From Patagioenas fasciata (Eukaryota > Chordata > Aves > Columbiformes > Columbidae), in contig NC_092520.1 in the NCBI RefSeq assembly GCF_037038585.1, positions 773,001 through 837,000 on the forward strand: a DNA stretch of 64,000 nucleotides, written 5' to 3'. Positions 25,301-36,628 of the stretch are shown here, one piece after another. Position 1 is the stretch's first letter, and every line of letters begins with the position of its first letter. A model generated the notes under the pieces. It did not search any database. It saw only the letters and a program-made list of their open reading frames with translations, and was not told the origin of the DNA. The position numbers and the translations under genes were made by a program.

Positions 25301-28300
25301 AAAACCTCCTCGGCTGCTCCTGAGCGCACACACAACCCCGCACTAACCAGAGCTTGGGTTTGTAGCCTTGTTAAGGCAATTTCCATGTGCTTTTTTGTGT
25401 TACTCGTTGGAACTGGGCCATGTTACTAGTTCCAGATTCTCAATTTAGTACCCAAATATAGTTCCACAAATCTTAGATTTACTTATTGAGTCACGTCTCC
25501 ATTGGCCTCTGGGCCATCTGAAGACAAAGAACATGGGTCAAGCGGCTTTCTGCAGCCTGACACCTCAATTCACTGCTCAAGGAGCGATGAACAACCAGCG
25601 CAGGAGGCTGATGTAACACGTGCGTATCACGCAGCAGACGTACCAAAAATACACCTGCGTGACAGAAGGTACAGAGAAAGGGGAACACCAGAATATCAAC
25701 CAGAATGGGGGGAAATGCCTGGCTTTAATTAAGTGCCATCTACAACCACTTTGTCCGCTCATTGGCTTCACTGGGTCAATCACAGAGGTGGAACCTCCCT
25801 CTGGCCCGAGGTTCCTGTCTCTAATTTAAAGCCGGTACCTTGTTTCCGCCTTGGTCCACGTAGCGGGCGGTGTTGTTGTAGACCCTCAGCATCGGCACGA
25901 GCCCGTTGGAATTGCCGTTTGTCTGCAAAGGCACAGAAAACCATCAACAATGAAAAGCAACCGCCTGGGGAGACCGGCCCACGTGTCCTGTGCGTCTTAC
26001 ACCCGGCTGCAAAACTCTCATGCTGCGAGCAAGGGGTTGACAACCCCAGTCAGGTTTTTGGTAGCCCCTTCCCCTTGTCTTTTTTTTGAATAGACAAAGA
26101 TGGATGAATTAATATAGCAGCTACTGGTCCCAGAGTCAATAAAATGTACCTCCTAACTGCTTTTCTCCATATGACACAATCTAAAGGCTTTACATACGCT
26201 GCGACAAAAAAACTAAGCACACATTCACAGATGATTTTAAGCAGTCAGACCTAAAAATGAAAAGGGCTAACGCACGAGTCTCTGAGCACATTCCTAGGCT
26301 GCTAATGCACAAATAAGTTGGAATTGTCTGATCAGTGGATTAAGATCCTGGGTTTGGAAGGACTTCTACTAAGAAGCCAAAATGCCAAGGACAACCCTCC
26401 TTTTTGCCTTGGAGCCCACTGAAAAGTGAAGGACTGCTGAGCTAGGCCGGACCAACTACCTGCTGAGCCAGACTGGACTGGACTGACTGCTGAGCCGGAC
26501 TGGACTGGACTCACTGCTGAGCCGGACTGGACTGGACTCACTGCTGAGCCGGACTGGACTGGACTCACTGCTGAGCCGGACTGGACTGGACTCACTGCTG
26601 AGCCGGACTGGACTGGACTCACTGCTGAGCCGGACTGGACTGGATTGACTGCTGAGCCGGACTGGACTGGACTCACTGCTGAGCCGGACTGGACTGACTC
26701 ACTGCTGAGCCGGACTGGACTGGACTCACTGCTGAGCCGGACTGGACTGACTCACTGCTGAGCCGGACTGGACTGGACTCACTGCTGAGCCGGACTGGAC
26801 TGACTCACTGCTGAGCCGGACTGGACTGGACTCACTGCTGAGCCAGACTGGACTGGACTCACTGCTGAGCCAGACTGGACTGACTAATTGGTGAGCTGGA
26901 CTGACTGCTGAGCTGGACTGGACTGGATTGACTGTTGAGCTGGACTGGACTAGACTGACTGCTGAGCTGGACTGGACTGACTGACTGCTGGACTGGACTG
27001 ACTGCTGAGCTGGACTGGACTGGACTGACTGCTGAGCTGGACTGGACTGGACTGACTACTGGACTGACTGCTGAACTGGACTGGACTGGACTGACTACTG
27101 GACTGACTGCTGAACTGGACTGGACTGGACTGACTGCTGAGCTGGACTGGACTGGACTGACTGCTGAGCTGGACTGGACTGGACTGACTGCTGAGCTGGA
27201 CTGGACTGGACTCACTGCTGAGCTGGACTCACTCAGTAGAAGCCACATGGATCTGGCACCTGAAACACGGCCATTCTGTGAGAGCAGGAGGGTGCTGGGT
27301 GCCGGGGACACTCACCCCCGCGATGTAGCTGCCCGTGGCGCGGATGCAGCTCACGGCCAGGCCGATGCCCCCCGCAGACTTGGAGATGAGCGCGCAGTGC
27401 TTGAGCGTGTCGTAGATGCCCTCGATGCTGTCGTCCTTCATGCACAGCAGGAAACAGCTGACGGGAACAAACAGCTTCAGCGTACAAAGATTACCAAAAA
27501 ATAAGTCAAAAAGAATTTGACCAGGGCTGGGCAAAACCAAGGGTACACACGGCAGCTTTAACACGCTACGCAAAGCAAATACATCAAGCAAAACTATAGG
27601 TTGCAAGGACGGTTTGAGAAAACATCACAAGCAACAGCTGTATTATTGAGAACTGTGTTGGCGAGATAAAAGGCTTTTAAAATCATCTCAACTACGCTTG
27701 CTATTTTAGCATGTCTTAGAAAACAATTAGCAGGACTCGTTTTGCCCTCTACAGAAGACTATGCGTATACATAACTTTTAAATAAAATATAACCACTTCC
27801 ACTAGGTCTAGAAGCTGACAGAACCACAGAATCACAGAATGTCAGCAGTTGAAGGGCCCTGGAAAGCTCATCCAGTGCAAACCCCCATGGAGCAGGAACA
27901 CCCAGCTGAGGTTCCACAGGAAGGTGTCCAGGCGGGTTTGAGTGTCTGCAGAGAAGGAGACTCCACAACCTCCCTGGGCAGCCTGGGCCAGGCTCTGACA
28001 CCCTCACCCCCAACAAGTTGCTTCTCATATTTAAGCAGAACCTCCTGTGTTCCAGTTTGTACTCATTACCCCTTGTCCTGTCACTGGTGTCACCCAGCAG
28101 AGCCTGGCTCCATCCTCCTGACACTGCCCCTTTCCATATTGATCCCCAGGAATGAGTCCCCCCTCAGTCTCCTCTTCTCCAGCTCCAGAGCCCCAGCTCC
28201 CTCAGCCTTTCCTCACATGGGAGATGCTCCACTCCCTTCAGCATCTTGGTGGCTGCACTGGACTCTCTCCAGCAGTTCCCTGTCCTTCTGGAACTGAGGG

Positions 28301-31300
28301 GCCACAACTGGACACAATATTCCAGGGGTGGTCTCCCCAGGGCAGAGCAGAGGGGCAGGAGAACCTCTCTGACCTACTGACCACCCCCTTCTAACCCACC
28401 CCAGGTACCATTGGCTTCCTGGCCACAAGGGCCCAGTGCTGGCTCATGCTCACCCTGCTGTTCCCAGGACCCCCAGCTCCCTTTCCCCTACACTGCTCTC
28501 CAACAGCTCCTTCCCCAACTTACACTGGAACCTGGGGTTGTTCCTGCCCAGATTCCAGACTCTACACTTGCCCTTGTTCTAGTTCATTCCATTTCTCCCC
28601 GCCCAACTCTCCGGCCTGTCCAGGTCTCTGATGGCAGCACAGCTTCCAGTGTCACCACTCCTCCCAGCTTGGTGTCACCAGCAAACTTGCTGATAGAAAC
28701 CTGAGTATTTTTCCCCGCAGATCAGAAATCAAGTTAAATTTGACAGCAGCTTCTCAAAACTTCATAAAGCTGCCACAGACACACAGCTGCTATCTTTAGA
28801 AGCCGCGACAGCGTTTCACTGGAACAGGCCCCGTCCCCAGGACGTTCTCTCGGCCAGCTGTGCGCCAAGGCGGCCGGGCAGGCGCGGTACCTGGAGAGCT
28901 GCGGGCGGTTGGTGCCGGCGTTGAAGAGCGTGGGGGAGGCGTGGGTGAACCACCGCTCCGACAGCAGGTTGTACGTCTCGATCGCGGCGTCGATGTCGTG
29001 TTTGTGGATCCCCACCGCCACCCGCATCAGCATGTGCTGCGGACGCTCCGCAACTGGCAACAAGAAGGCGAGGAGAAGAAGGAACATCAGTGTGACACGT
29101 AAACGTGCAGGTACAGAGAGGTCCTCGCAAGCAGCTCCAACAATGTGCAATGGTTTTCATAGAATCACAGAATAATCGGGTTTGGAAGGAACCTCGGGAG
29201 GTCTCCAACCAAACCTCCTGCCCCAAGAAGAGTCAGCTAAGAGAATCGCACTTTAAGCCGATACAGACAGTTCTCACCTTTTGAGTTGATTTTCAGCAGG
29301 TAGGAGCGTTCTAGAGTCTTTAAAAAGAGAGAATGCGTTTTAGTAGACATGCGGGTTTCAGTTTAAAACAAACAAAAAAATCCTATTAACTCCCAACTCA
29401 AGCACCTTAGAATCACAGAATCGTTCCATTTGGAAGAGACCCTCAAGATTATCAAGTCCAACCATAAAATCCATGTCTCTTATGCTGGGTGTCAAGGGAA
29501 ACATGAGCCCTGCGCTCCACTCCTCCTCGTGTCACTGGCACAGGACACGAGGCGGTCAACGGCCACAGAAACCAGAGGCCACTGTGAGATGCCAAGGATT
29601 CACGCCCCGGATTACACCCGGATTACCTGCAGCTGCCAGGCTCAACGCTACCTCCCAACGCCAGTGAACCAAGGCTGGAGGTGAGGGGGCGCTCGCTCTC
29701 CACAACCCCATCCCTCCTCAAAAAATCATTAGTTACATTACAATAACGCTTTCCAGACAACCTGTGTTACAGTTGGGGTGTAGAACACCCCAAGTTACAA
29801 ATACAGTGAGCCTACAGCCTTTGGAGCCTGTGCCGAACGGATTACAGCCACAATTACAGGAGGGGGTGTCAGAAACAGCACGGAAAAGCTAAAATGTCTT
29901 TTTTGGGTTATTATGAACCAGGTTATTTCCTCAAGGAAGGGTACAAGTTGGGAAGCTCCCAGCAACGCCCCGTGCGACCTGCTGGGCTCAGAGCCCCACG
30001 CCTACAATAGCGGAGCAGCCAAGGGGAGGCAACAACGCCAGAACAAAGCGCACGATTCATCCAGTTGGGCAACAGCTTTCTGCAGGTCCTCCTCGTGTTT
30101 TACAAATCCACTAACGTCACACCTACTCCAGTGCCCTTTTCCCAAATCTAGGTGATTCTGCAGTATTACCAGCCGTCCCAAAAGGCTCAGCCCAGGAAAA
30201 ATAGCAAAACAGCAGTTTTCAGTGTCAGGAGCAACGTGCTTTTTACCTTGAAACCAAAATAGTTGTAGGAGAAGTCTCTGTCGTAGATAATGGCAGAATT
30301 CAGGCGCTGGGGGGAGAAAACACAGAGAAAAATTACATTTACAATCGGATTTGTTGTCTCACGTTGATGCCAATGCTGTTCAGCGCTTCTCGCCTTGTGT
30401 CTTGTGAAACAGGTATCGCTCAGAGCGCTTCTCTTGAAAAAAACGCGGTTTTAACATTATTTTCCCAAGTACAACACGCAATTGTTGGCTGCGTTTGACC
30501 GGAGTCAAACCAGACACCAAAAAACACCAGATAGAGTCAAAATACAAACGGGACCTCCCCAGAAGAGCAGAGACCTGGAACCACCTGAAACCAGAAGCCC
30601 GCCAGCACCTCTCCCTGCTGCACCCAGAACGACTGCTGCAGCAAAGCTGCTTTGGATCAAATTAATTAGTTGTGCCGATACCCAGGAAAATGGATTCTAC
30701 TACAGAAACATCCTTGTATGACGGAAATTCCCACATCATCTCTTTTAAGCTCTCCAGAACAGAGTATTTATCACTTGCACTGGTTTCTGCACTGGCTTTT
30801 TTGTCCTAAACCAGACAAAGCTTACTCAAAAATAATAAAAATAAATTATCTGAACTATTTGCTGAATATTTAAAGCTTAGAAGTAGAAAGGATAAAACAA
30901 ACCAAACCAGTTACGTACATCTTTGTTGGCCAAAACTATGTCTAGAGTCTCTTTGGAGATCATGGGCGAGTGCTTCCCGTTGTGAGGGTTGACGTAGTTG
31001 TAGAGATCGTCCATCACGTCTGCGACAGAAAGGGGATCAAGAACATCCGCAGAGCTCGACACGCGCGGCCCGACGTGTGCGCTCGAGGACCGAGCAGGCA
31101 GCACCACCCGCCCTCTAAAATTACCCCTCCAGCTCCACAAACATGCAGCTTTTCTTCCACCTGCTGTTACTAATCGGTTAACCTTACAAACGGCGCTTCT
31201 CTTACAAGTTCTTTTAATAGAATTTATAACATGTAATAAATGGGAAAGGAAGCGCCGCCTAATTTCAGGCAGTTACATTTTTCACCCATCCATTTGTACA

Positions 31301-34300
31301 GACACTTCTCACAAAGCAAGCAATTTTGCTTTCCTTGTGACGTGCCTAGAACTCCTGGTTTTCATCTCCATGGCATTTTTAGTGAGCCTGGGTACTCGCT
31401 AACATCTCCTTGAGCAAGATTTCCATAAACGCACCCCCTCGAGCTCCCACTCCCGCTGTGCCTAAGTGCTGCCCGAGCGCCCGCGGAGCGACTGACCGCT
31501 GAAGACTTTCTTGGTCTCCTTGTGCAGGTTGGAGACGGCGATCCTGGCCGCCAGGATGGCGTAGTCGGGGTGCTTGGTGGTGAGCGTGGCGGCCGTCTCG
31601 GCAGCCAGCGTGTCCAGCTCCACGGTGGTCACGCCGCTGTACAGCCCCTGAATCACCTTCATGGTGATCTGGGCCTGAAACAGGAGAGTTCTGGAGGTTA
31701 CCTGCCTGTTGCTGGGAAAAATATCCTGGTGTTTCGGCCATTGAAGATGTGAGATACGCTTCACTATAAGCAGTGCTGTTCGCCGTTTGAATAGAAAGTA
31801 AATTTAAATATCAAACACTCTTGGGAGTACTGAGTCCTAAAATTGTAGAGTAATCCTGGGGCAGAGGGGAGAGCGAGGAAAGAGTGAAAAAGCAGAAACT
31901 GTCAATGCAAAACCATTAACAGTTTTTTCTCTGCAGACACTCTCCTGAAGGCTTGAATAGAGCAGCGAAGTTCACAGGGAGAACAGTCAGATTAAAACAG
32001 CGTCTGTTTGCACTGGGCCCTTGTGGCCAGGAAGGCCAATGGTACCTGGGGTGGGTTAGAAGGGGGTGGTCAGTAGGTCAGAGAGGTTCTCCTGCCCCTC
32101 TGCTCTGCCCTGGGGAGACCACCCCTGGAATATTGTGTCCAGTTGTGGCCCCTCAGCTCCAGAAGGACAGGGAACTGCTGCAGAGAGTCCAGCGCAGCCA
32201 CCAAGATGCTGAAGGGAGTGGAGCGTCTCCCGTGTGAGGAAAGGCTGAGGGAGCTGGGGCTCTGGAGCTGGAGAAGAGGAGACTGAGGGGGGACTCATTC
32301 CTGGGGATCAATATGGAAAGGGGCAGTGTCAGGAGGATGGAGCCAGGCTCTGCTGGGTGACAACCAGTGACAGGACAAGGGGCAATGGGTGCAAACTGGA
32401 ACACAGGAGGTTCTACTTAAATATGAGAAGCAACTTGTTGGTGGTGAGGGTGTCAGAGCCTGGCCCAGGCTGCCCAGGGAGGTTGTGGAGTCTCCTTCTC
32501 TGCAGACATTCAAACCCGCCTGGACCCCTTCCTGTGGAACCTCAGCTGGGTGTTCCTGCTCCATGGGGGGATTGCACTGGATGAGCTTTCCAGGGCCCTT
32601 CCCATCTCTGACACTCTGGGGTTCTGTGATTCTGTGAAGTTTTGAAACTCCAAACGAAGCTTGGCTTTATAAGGGCCTGGACACACTATGCTTAAAATCA
32701 TTTCATGACGAGAGAAAAAAAGAAAACCCAACCCTGGAGGGGATCCAGTGGCTTTTGCTCATGACTTAACCTCGTCTTCATCGGCCAGGTGGGAACTCTC
32801 ACAGGAAAAGACATTTATTACATCCACCATCTTGAAAGTATTTTCTGCTTTTCTCTCAGGCATTTAGCACTGAGCACTACAAGAAAGGGCAGGTTCTACA
32901 CTGCAGGAGAGATCTGACGTGAAAACAGATCATTAGATCTTGGGGATGGGAAGAGCCTATGTTGGCAAGTCGAAATGAACAGACTGGGTCCGCAGATCTG
33001 CGCATAAATCCTGCAGTGAGCTGTGGATCCAGGAGGGAGCCGTGGATCCAGGAGGGAGCCGTGCTCTGCGCAGGCTTTGCAAGGAGGAGCTTACAGAGGC
33101 AGGATCTACACACAATCCAAATCTTACACAGCTCAAAAAAAGCAAAGTAGGGATATTATAACGACAGGGGGTCTGTTGGACAGAAAGGGCATCTTGTTTT
33201 AGCAAGAGCAGCTTTCCGTATCGTGTTGCTCCAGCTGTGCAGATTGAAATTGGGAGTGATCTACCACAACCACAGTATGCGAGTTGGAGCAAACAATGAT
33301 GCCTTTTTTAAGCACAAGCTCAATCGCTTCAACAATGTTTCAAGCAAAAGCAGTTTAGAGCAGGTAAACTGATTCTCCCTCCACCACAGTCTCAGAATCT
33401 ATATCTGTGAGGGTAAAAAAAAGCAACTCAGAACATGAACAATGATGAGTGACCATGAACACATTGCGAGTGCATTTTACAAGAGTTCTCGCACAAGCCA
33501 TTAGTTGGCTTTTGCCACATGCAATAACTGGGTAACACCCGCTCCCTGCCGCTGGCTCCCAGCAGATCACAGAGGCAGAGAACAGGACAGCAGGACAAAG
33601 GACAGACTCACGGGATCCACAAAGTCGGCGTTGAGCCCGTAGCAGAGCTTCTGGATGCGCGACGTGATCTTGTCAAACATGACGCGCTCCTGGCGTCCAT
33701 CTGTGGAGAAGAGGTCGCTGTTATTACAGCTGCTCCTGTTACCATGAAGAACCAGTTAAGCCCAGCGTCCTCCTGCCCAGCACCTCGCACACCGAGCCAG
33801 CGCTTGTCCGGGGGAACCCGGGCTGGGAATCACCAAGGAGAAACTGCTGAGGTTCTCTGAGATGTGACCCCCGCGCCCTCACGTTCACGATCTGCTACAC
33901 GCGGGGTCCCTCGTGCAGAGGCGCAGGTCTTCGTACACCAAACAAAATAGGACAGGGAGCTCACCCCACTTAAATGGGGGACAGAGACTTGTGCCCCAGG
34001 GCATGGGTTCTACCTCAGAAGAGGGGAAGGGAGCCGGTCCCCACTGGTCCCACAACACGCAGGGACAGGAGGAGCAGCCCTAAGGCTCTCCTGCCATTTG
34101 GGGTCCCCGTTTCCAGGCCAAGGAACCATCCCAGGCCAGGCTGAGCAAGCTGAGCGGGTGAAGATGTCCCTGCCCATGGCACTGGGGAGCTGGGAAGGTC
34201 CTTCAACCCAAACCATCTGTGATTCTGTGATTTACCCAAGAGCTGATACTACTGGGGGGCTGGGGGCACCTCCTGTGACCCCAGGGGTGGGGACCAAGCC

Positions 34301-35069
34301 CAAAGCTCCTTGCCATGGCTGGGGAGTCTCCCAAAGCAACCTGAGGGGTCTCAGCTCTTGATACCATGGGGGGAGCTCCCTCCTTCCCTCCCAGGTCCCC
34401 CAGTACAGAGGGGGTGCTGTCCCCTCCCGCTGGGTGCCAGGCAAACCACCCTCAAAGTGGAGAGAATCCCATCCTTCCACATTTGAGGGGAGCCCCCCAA
34501 AACAGAGGGGGGTCCCATCTGCTCACGGTAGGTGCCAGGAGAGGGTCCTTCAAATGCAGGGGGGTCCTGTCCCCTCACAGCAGGGCCATGAGGGACCCCC
34601 AAAGCGGAGGGAATGCCGTCCTTCCACATTCGGTGCCACGAAACCCCCCGCCCCCAAAACAGAGGGGGGTCCCACCTGCTCACTTTGGGTGCTACCGCAC
34701 ACCAGAGTCCATGAGGGGACCCCCAAAACAGAGGGGATCCCATCCCCTCCTAACAAGGACATGAGAGGACCCCCCAAAATAGAGGGGTCCCATCCCCTCA
34801 TACCAGGGCCATGAAGTGACCCTCCTAAAACAAAATGGTCCTGTCCCCTCACACCAGGGCCACGGGAGGGGCCCCTCAAAGTACCAGACATCATGAGAGA
34901 AGATCCCCAAAACAAAGGGGTCTTGTTCTCCCACACCAGACGCCATGAGGACCCCCAAAGCAAAGGGGTCCCGTCCCCTCACCCCAGGCCCATGACAGGG
35001 ACAGCCCCCCACACTCCCCGCAGCGCGGGGACCCCCCGGTGTCCCCTCACCCCGCTTCACGACGTGCAT
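16333..35069 (-). CDS. RRM1: Ribonucleotide reductase large subunit (19 exons)
   Basis: The product is the R1 (alpha) subunit of class Ia ribonucleotide reductase, which with RRM2 or RRM2B reduces ribonucleoside diphosphates to deoxy forms in the cytosol. Coding exons, first to last: 35051-35069, 33612-33700, 31497-31674, 30919-31019, 30247-30306, 29278-29317, 28891-29053, 27316-27457, 25839-25922, 25091-25252, 24450-24529, 23777-23978, 22666-22815, 21521-21742, 21029-21105, 19896-20031, 18415-18510, 17285-17473, 16333-16521. All introns are GT-AG and phases close. The total is 2379 nt, or 792 residues plus TAA, the usual vertebrate length. The N-terminal ATP cone starts MHVVKR. Active-site Cys218 opens exon 8; Asn427, Cys429 and Glu431 lie in exon 12; Cys444 is in exon 13. 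The C-terminal redox pair Cys787/Cys790 is in the ending CLMCGS. No frameshift or stop was seen, so the gene appears functional. Introns carry CR1 copies and minisatellites. Confidence 0.97.
17515..17735. repeat. 56-bp tandem repeat in RRM1 intron 17
   Basis: CCAATCGCTGGAACCTC recurs at 17541, 17597 and 17653, and in decayed form near 17709: a 56-bp period and about 4 copies. It begins about 40 bp upstream of the exon 18 acceptor, so it sits near that exon's branch-point region. Confidence 0.92.
18548..18958 (-). mobile_element. CR1 3' fragment in RRM1 intron 16
   Basis: Reverse copy with tip TATCACAGAATCACAGAGG and body markers CTTGTCCTGTCACAACAG and CCAGCAGAGCTGTTCCAGC. It lies about 40 bp upstream of the exon 17 acceptor (exon edge 18510). 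Confidence 0.9.
19136..19420. mobile_element. Inverted pair of CR1 3' tips in RRM1 intron 16
   Basis: About 19136-19240 is a reverse tip (CATAGAATCATGATAGAATG, GAGCTGGAAGGGACCC). About 19275-19420 is a forward piece (GTGTTCAAGGAGAGACCAG, ending GGACACCCTGTGGTTCTCTG). Both belong to the divergent CR1 tail seen at 9196. An AT-rich imperfect repeat lies just left, at about 19060-19130. Confidence 0.7.
20578..20765 (-). mobile_element. CR1 3' fragment in RRM1 intron 15
   Basis: Reverse copy from GGTTGGAAAATCCCCTCAAG to CCCTTTGGGGAAG. No CR1 sequence continues beyond it. Confidence 0.85.
22563..22622. repeat. 22-bp tandem repeat in RRM1 intron 13
   Basis: CTGGGATCGCTACGGGACCC occurs twice plus a partial third copy, close to the exon 13 donor. 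Confidence 0.85.
26455..27232. repeat. 27-bp minisatellite in RRM1 intron 8
   Basis: TGCTGAGCCGGACTGGACT units with a mostly 27-bp period (some 23-24 bp) occupy the left half, and TGCTGAGCTGGACTGGACT units the right half. Both are built on GGACT/GACTG pentamers. The array ends about 84 bp from the exon 8 donor (exon edge 27316). Confidence 0.93.
27822..28703 (-). mobile_element. CR1 3' fragment, longest copy in RRM1 (intron 7)
   Basis: Reverse copy of the subfamily with CATTCAAACCCGCC-type and GGGCAGTGTCAGGAGGATGG sequence (reverse complement). It reaches a remnant of the coding end near 28660-28700 (TTGGTGTCACCAGCAAACTT). The tip is CACAGAATCACAGAATGTC. Confidence 0.92.
29157..29480 (-). 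mobile_element. Two CR1 3' tips flanking RRM1 exon 6
   Basis: About 29157-29223 (CATAGAATCACAGAATAATC) lies on one side of exon 6 (29278-29317) and about 29408-29480 (TAGAATCACAGAATCGTTCC, CAAGTCCAACCATAAAAT) on the other. Both are reverse tips. Confidence 0.7.
32005..32637 (+). mobile_element. CR1 3' fragment in RRM1 intron 2
   Basis: Forward copy, antisense to RRM1, from GCACTGGGCCCTTGTGGCC through TCTCCTTCTCTGCAGACATT to the tip TTCTGTGATTCTGTGAAG. Confidence 0.92.
34105..34232 (+). mobile_element. CR1 3' tip in RRM1 intron 1
   Basis: Forward tip: GGAACCATCCCAGGCCAGGC, GGTGAAGATGTCCCTG, ending CATCTGTGATTCTGTGATT. Confidence 0.85.
34385..35010. repeat. Degenerate GC-rich tandem repeat in RRM1 intron 1
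   Basis: Loose units of about 55-75 bp share ACCCCCAAAACAGAGGGG, GTCCCATCCCCTCA and CCAGGGCCATGA. The array ends about 40 bp from exon 1. The exact 10-mer GTCCCCTCAC occurs in units at 34569, 34843 and 34973 and again as the real exon 1 donor at 35041-35050. Confidence 0.75.
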
Positions 35070-35480
35070 GGCGGCGGTCGCGTCCCCAACGGCTCCTGAG
35101 CGCCAAGCGCGGTCCCGGCGCTTCCCGCTCCCGCCAAGCGCGCTGGCCCCGCCGCGCCGCCGTAGCGCCCCGCCCCTCTGACTGAGGCTGCGGGAGACAT
35201 CTTGCCTCCGGGCACCGGCTGCTTCTGTGCCGCCTTCCCCCACCGGCACGGCCTCAGCGCAGCCTTTCACCGCTAGCGGAGACCCATCCCGTCCTTCATC
35301 CCCACTGCCCTCCCGTCTCCTCCCGGGAAGCACCACGCCGCCAGGGCAGACCGCGCCGCCTGCCCGCTTCCAAGATGGCGGCGCAGCCCGCCTCCCCGTG
35401 GCGGGACAGGAAAGGGCGGGCCGCGCCGGCGGCAGGGCGCGGCGTACGGAGCCCGCGAAGGGACAAAACGCCCTCGTCCT
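35045..35480 (-). promoter_or_regulatory. RRM1: CpG-rich RRM1 promoter region
   Basis: CpG-dense sequence covers RRM1 exon 1 and about 400 bp upstream, as expected for a housekeeping cell-cycle promoter. Two E2F-type TTSSCGC motifs occur: TTGGCGC (minus strand) at 35100-35106 and TTCCCGC (plus strand) at 35122-35128. The RRM1 family is known to be induced at G1/S. A YY1-like CAAGATGGCGGCG lies at 35371-35383. The transcription start is not determined; the first E2F site could fall in the 5' UTR. Confidence 0.65.
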
Positions 35481-35910
35481 GCCCTAAGCAGTATAGCGAT
35501 AACAATGGCAGTTATTATTACAGTAAAGCGAGGTCCGGACATAACATCTAACGCGATCTGACAAAGGAGAGGCAGCCCCCTTTCTGCCCTCACCCCACAC
35601 AGAATGGCGCTCCCCCTGTGCCCCGCATGGCGCCCAGCCCAGGCGCACCTCCCGCCACAAAGACTGTTTGGGATCTCAGAAAGCCCACAGCCACCCTTCA
35701 AACATCAGGACTGACAATGGTGATGAGGGGGCGGCCTCCCCGTGTCCTCACCGGGGTGAGCCCGCTCCAGCACCCGTGGGCAGCCACCGTCCCCTCTGCA
35801 GCAGTTGTTCTCGAGACGTCTGTGTCCAAAAAACACCCAAAGTGCTGCTGAGGTTCATGCACGTAATCCAGCCCCAAACATCGGTAGGTCCTCTGCAGGC
35901 CTTCAACAAT
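35481..35910. other. Unassigned sequence between RRM1 promoter and CR1/provirus
   Basis: No exon is recognised. About 35500-35560 is AT-richer (GTTATTATTACAGTAAAG). Confidence 0.4.
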
Positions 35911-36006
35911 CATCTGAAAGGAGGCTGAAACATGGAGGGTGGCGTTCTCCCCAGGATCAAGCGCCAGGAGCAGAGGGAACGGCCTCGAGTTGCGCCAGGG
36001 GGGGTT
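35911..36006 (+). mobile_element. CR1 fragment, left part (split by provirus)
   Basis: Forward CR1 from CATCTGAAAGGAGGCTGAA through AAGCGCCAGGAGCAGAGGGA to GTTGCGCCAGGGG, where the provirus begins. The continuation of the same consensus reappears near 39908. Confidence 0.8.
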
Positions 36007-36628
36007 TGTTAGCAATCAACCCATAGTCCATAACCCAAAGTCTGCACCATCCTGTCATTCCTAAAAAGGATCTTAATTCATGTAAGTTTCGTGGTTCTGA
36101 AGTAGCACAGATAGCATGCACATTACTTTTCAATACTTTGTACCCATTCATTCCCCATTGGTTCAGTATTTCAATCGTTATGTGGATGCAGAGTTCTCGT
36201 GTCTCAGTCACGATCAAAATGTCATCCACATATTGTAGCAACAGGCACCGTTGTCGAGGGATCACGACGTGGCCTTTCGTAGTCCATTCCTCGAGGTCCT
36301 TGGCCAACTGATTTCCAAAGATGGTTGGGCTATTCTTGAATCCTTGCGGAAGACGTGTCCAGGTTAACTGAGTTTTCCTTCCATTGTGTGGATTTTCCCA
36401 TTCAAAGGCAAATAGCTTTTTGCTTTCCTGGTCGAGGGGTATGCAGAAGAAGGCATCTTTTAAATCAAGTACAGCAAACCATTTATATTTCTCCTTCACA
36501 GATGTTAACAAGGTATATGGGTTTGCAAATACCGGATAAATGTCCTTAGTGATCTGGTTTACAGCCCGCAAATCTTGGACTAATCAGTAACTACCATCGG
36601 GCTTCTTTACTGGAAAAATTGGAGTATT
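35957..36628 (-). pseudogene. ERV pol: partial reverse transcriptase
   Basis: This continues the protease frame after two in-frame stops, TAA at 36629-36631 and TGA at 36584-36586. It shows RT core motifs: LDLKDAFF, LPQGFKNSP and the catalytic YVDD at 36221-36232, then LRSFLGMTG. Retroviral sequence ends at about 36007-36018; the open frame then runs into flanking CR1 to 35957. RNase H and integrase are absent. Confidence 0.88.
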
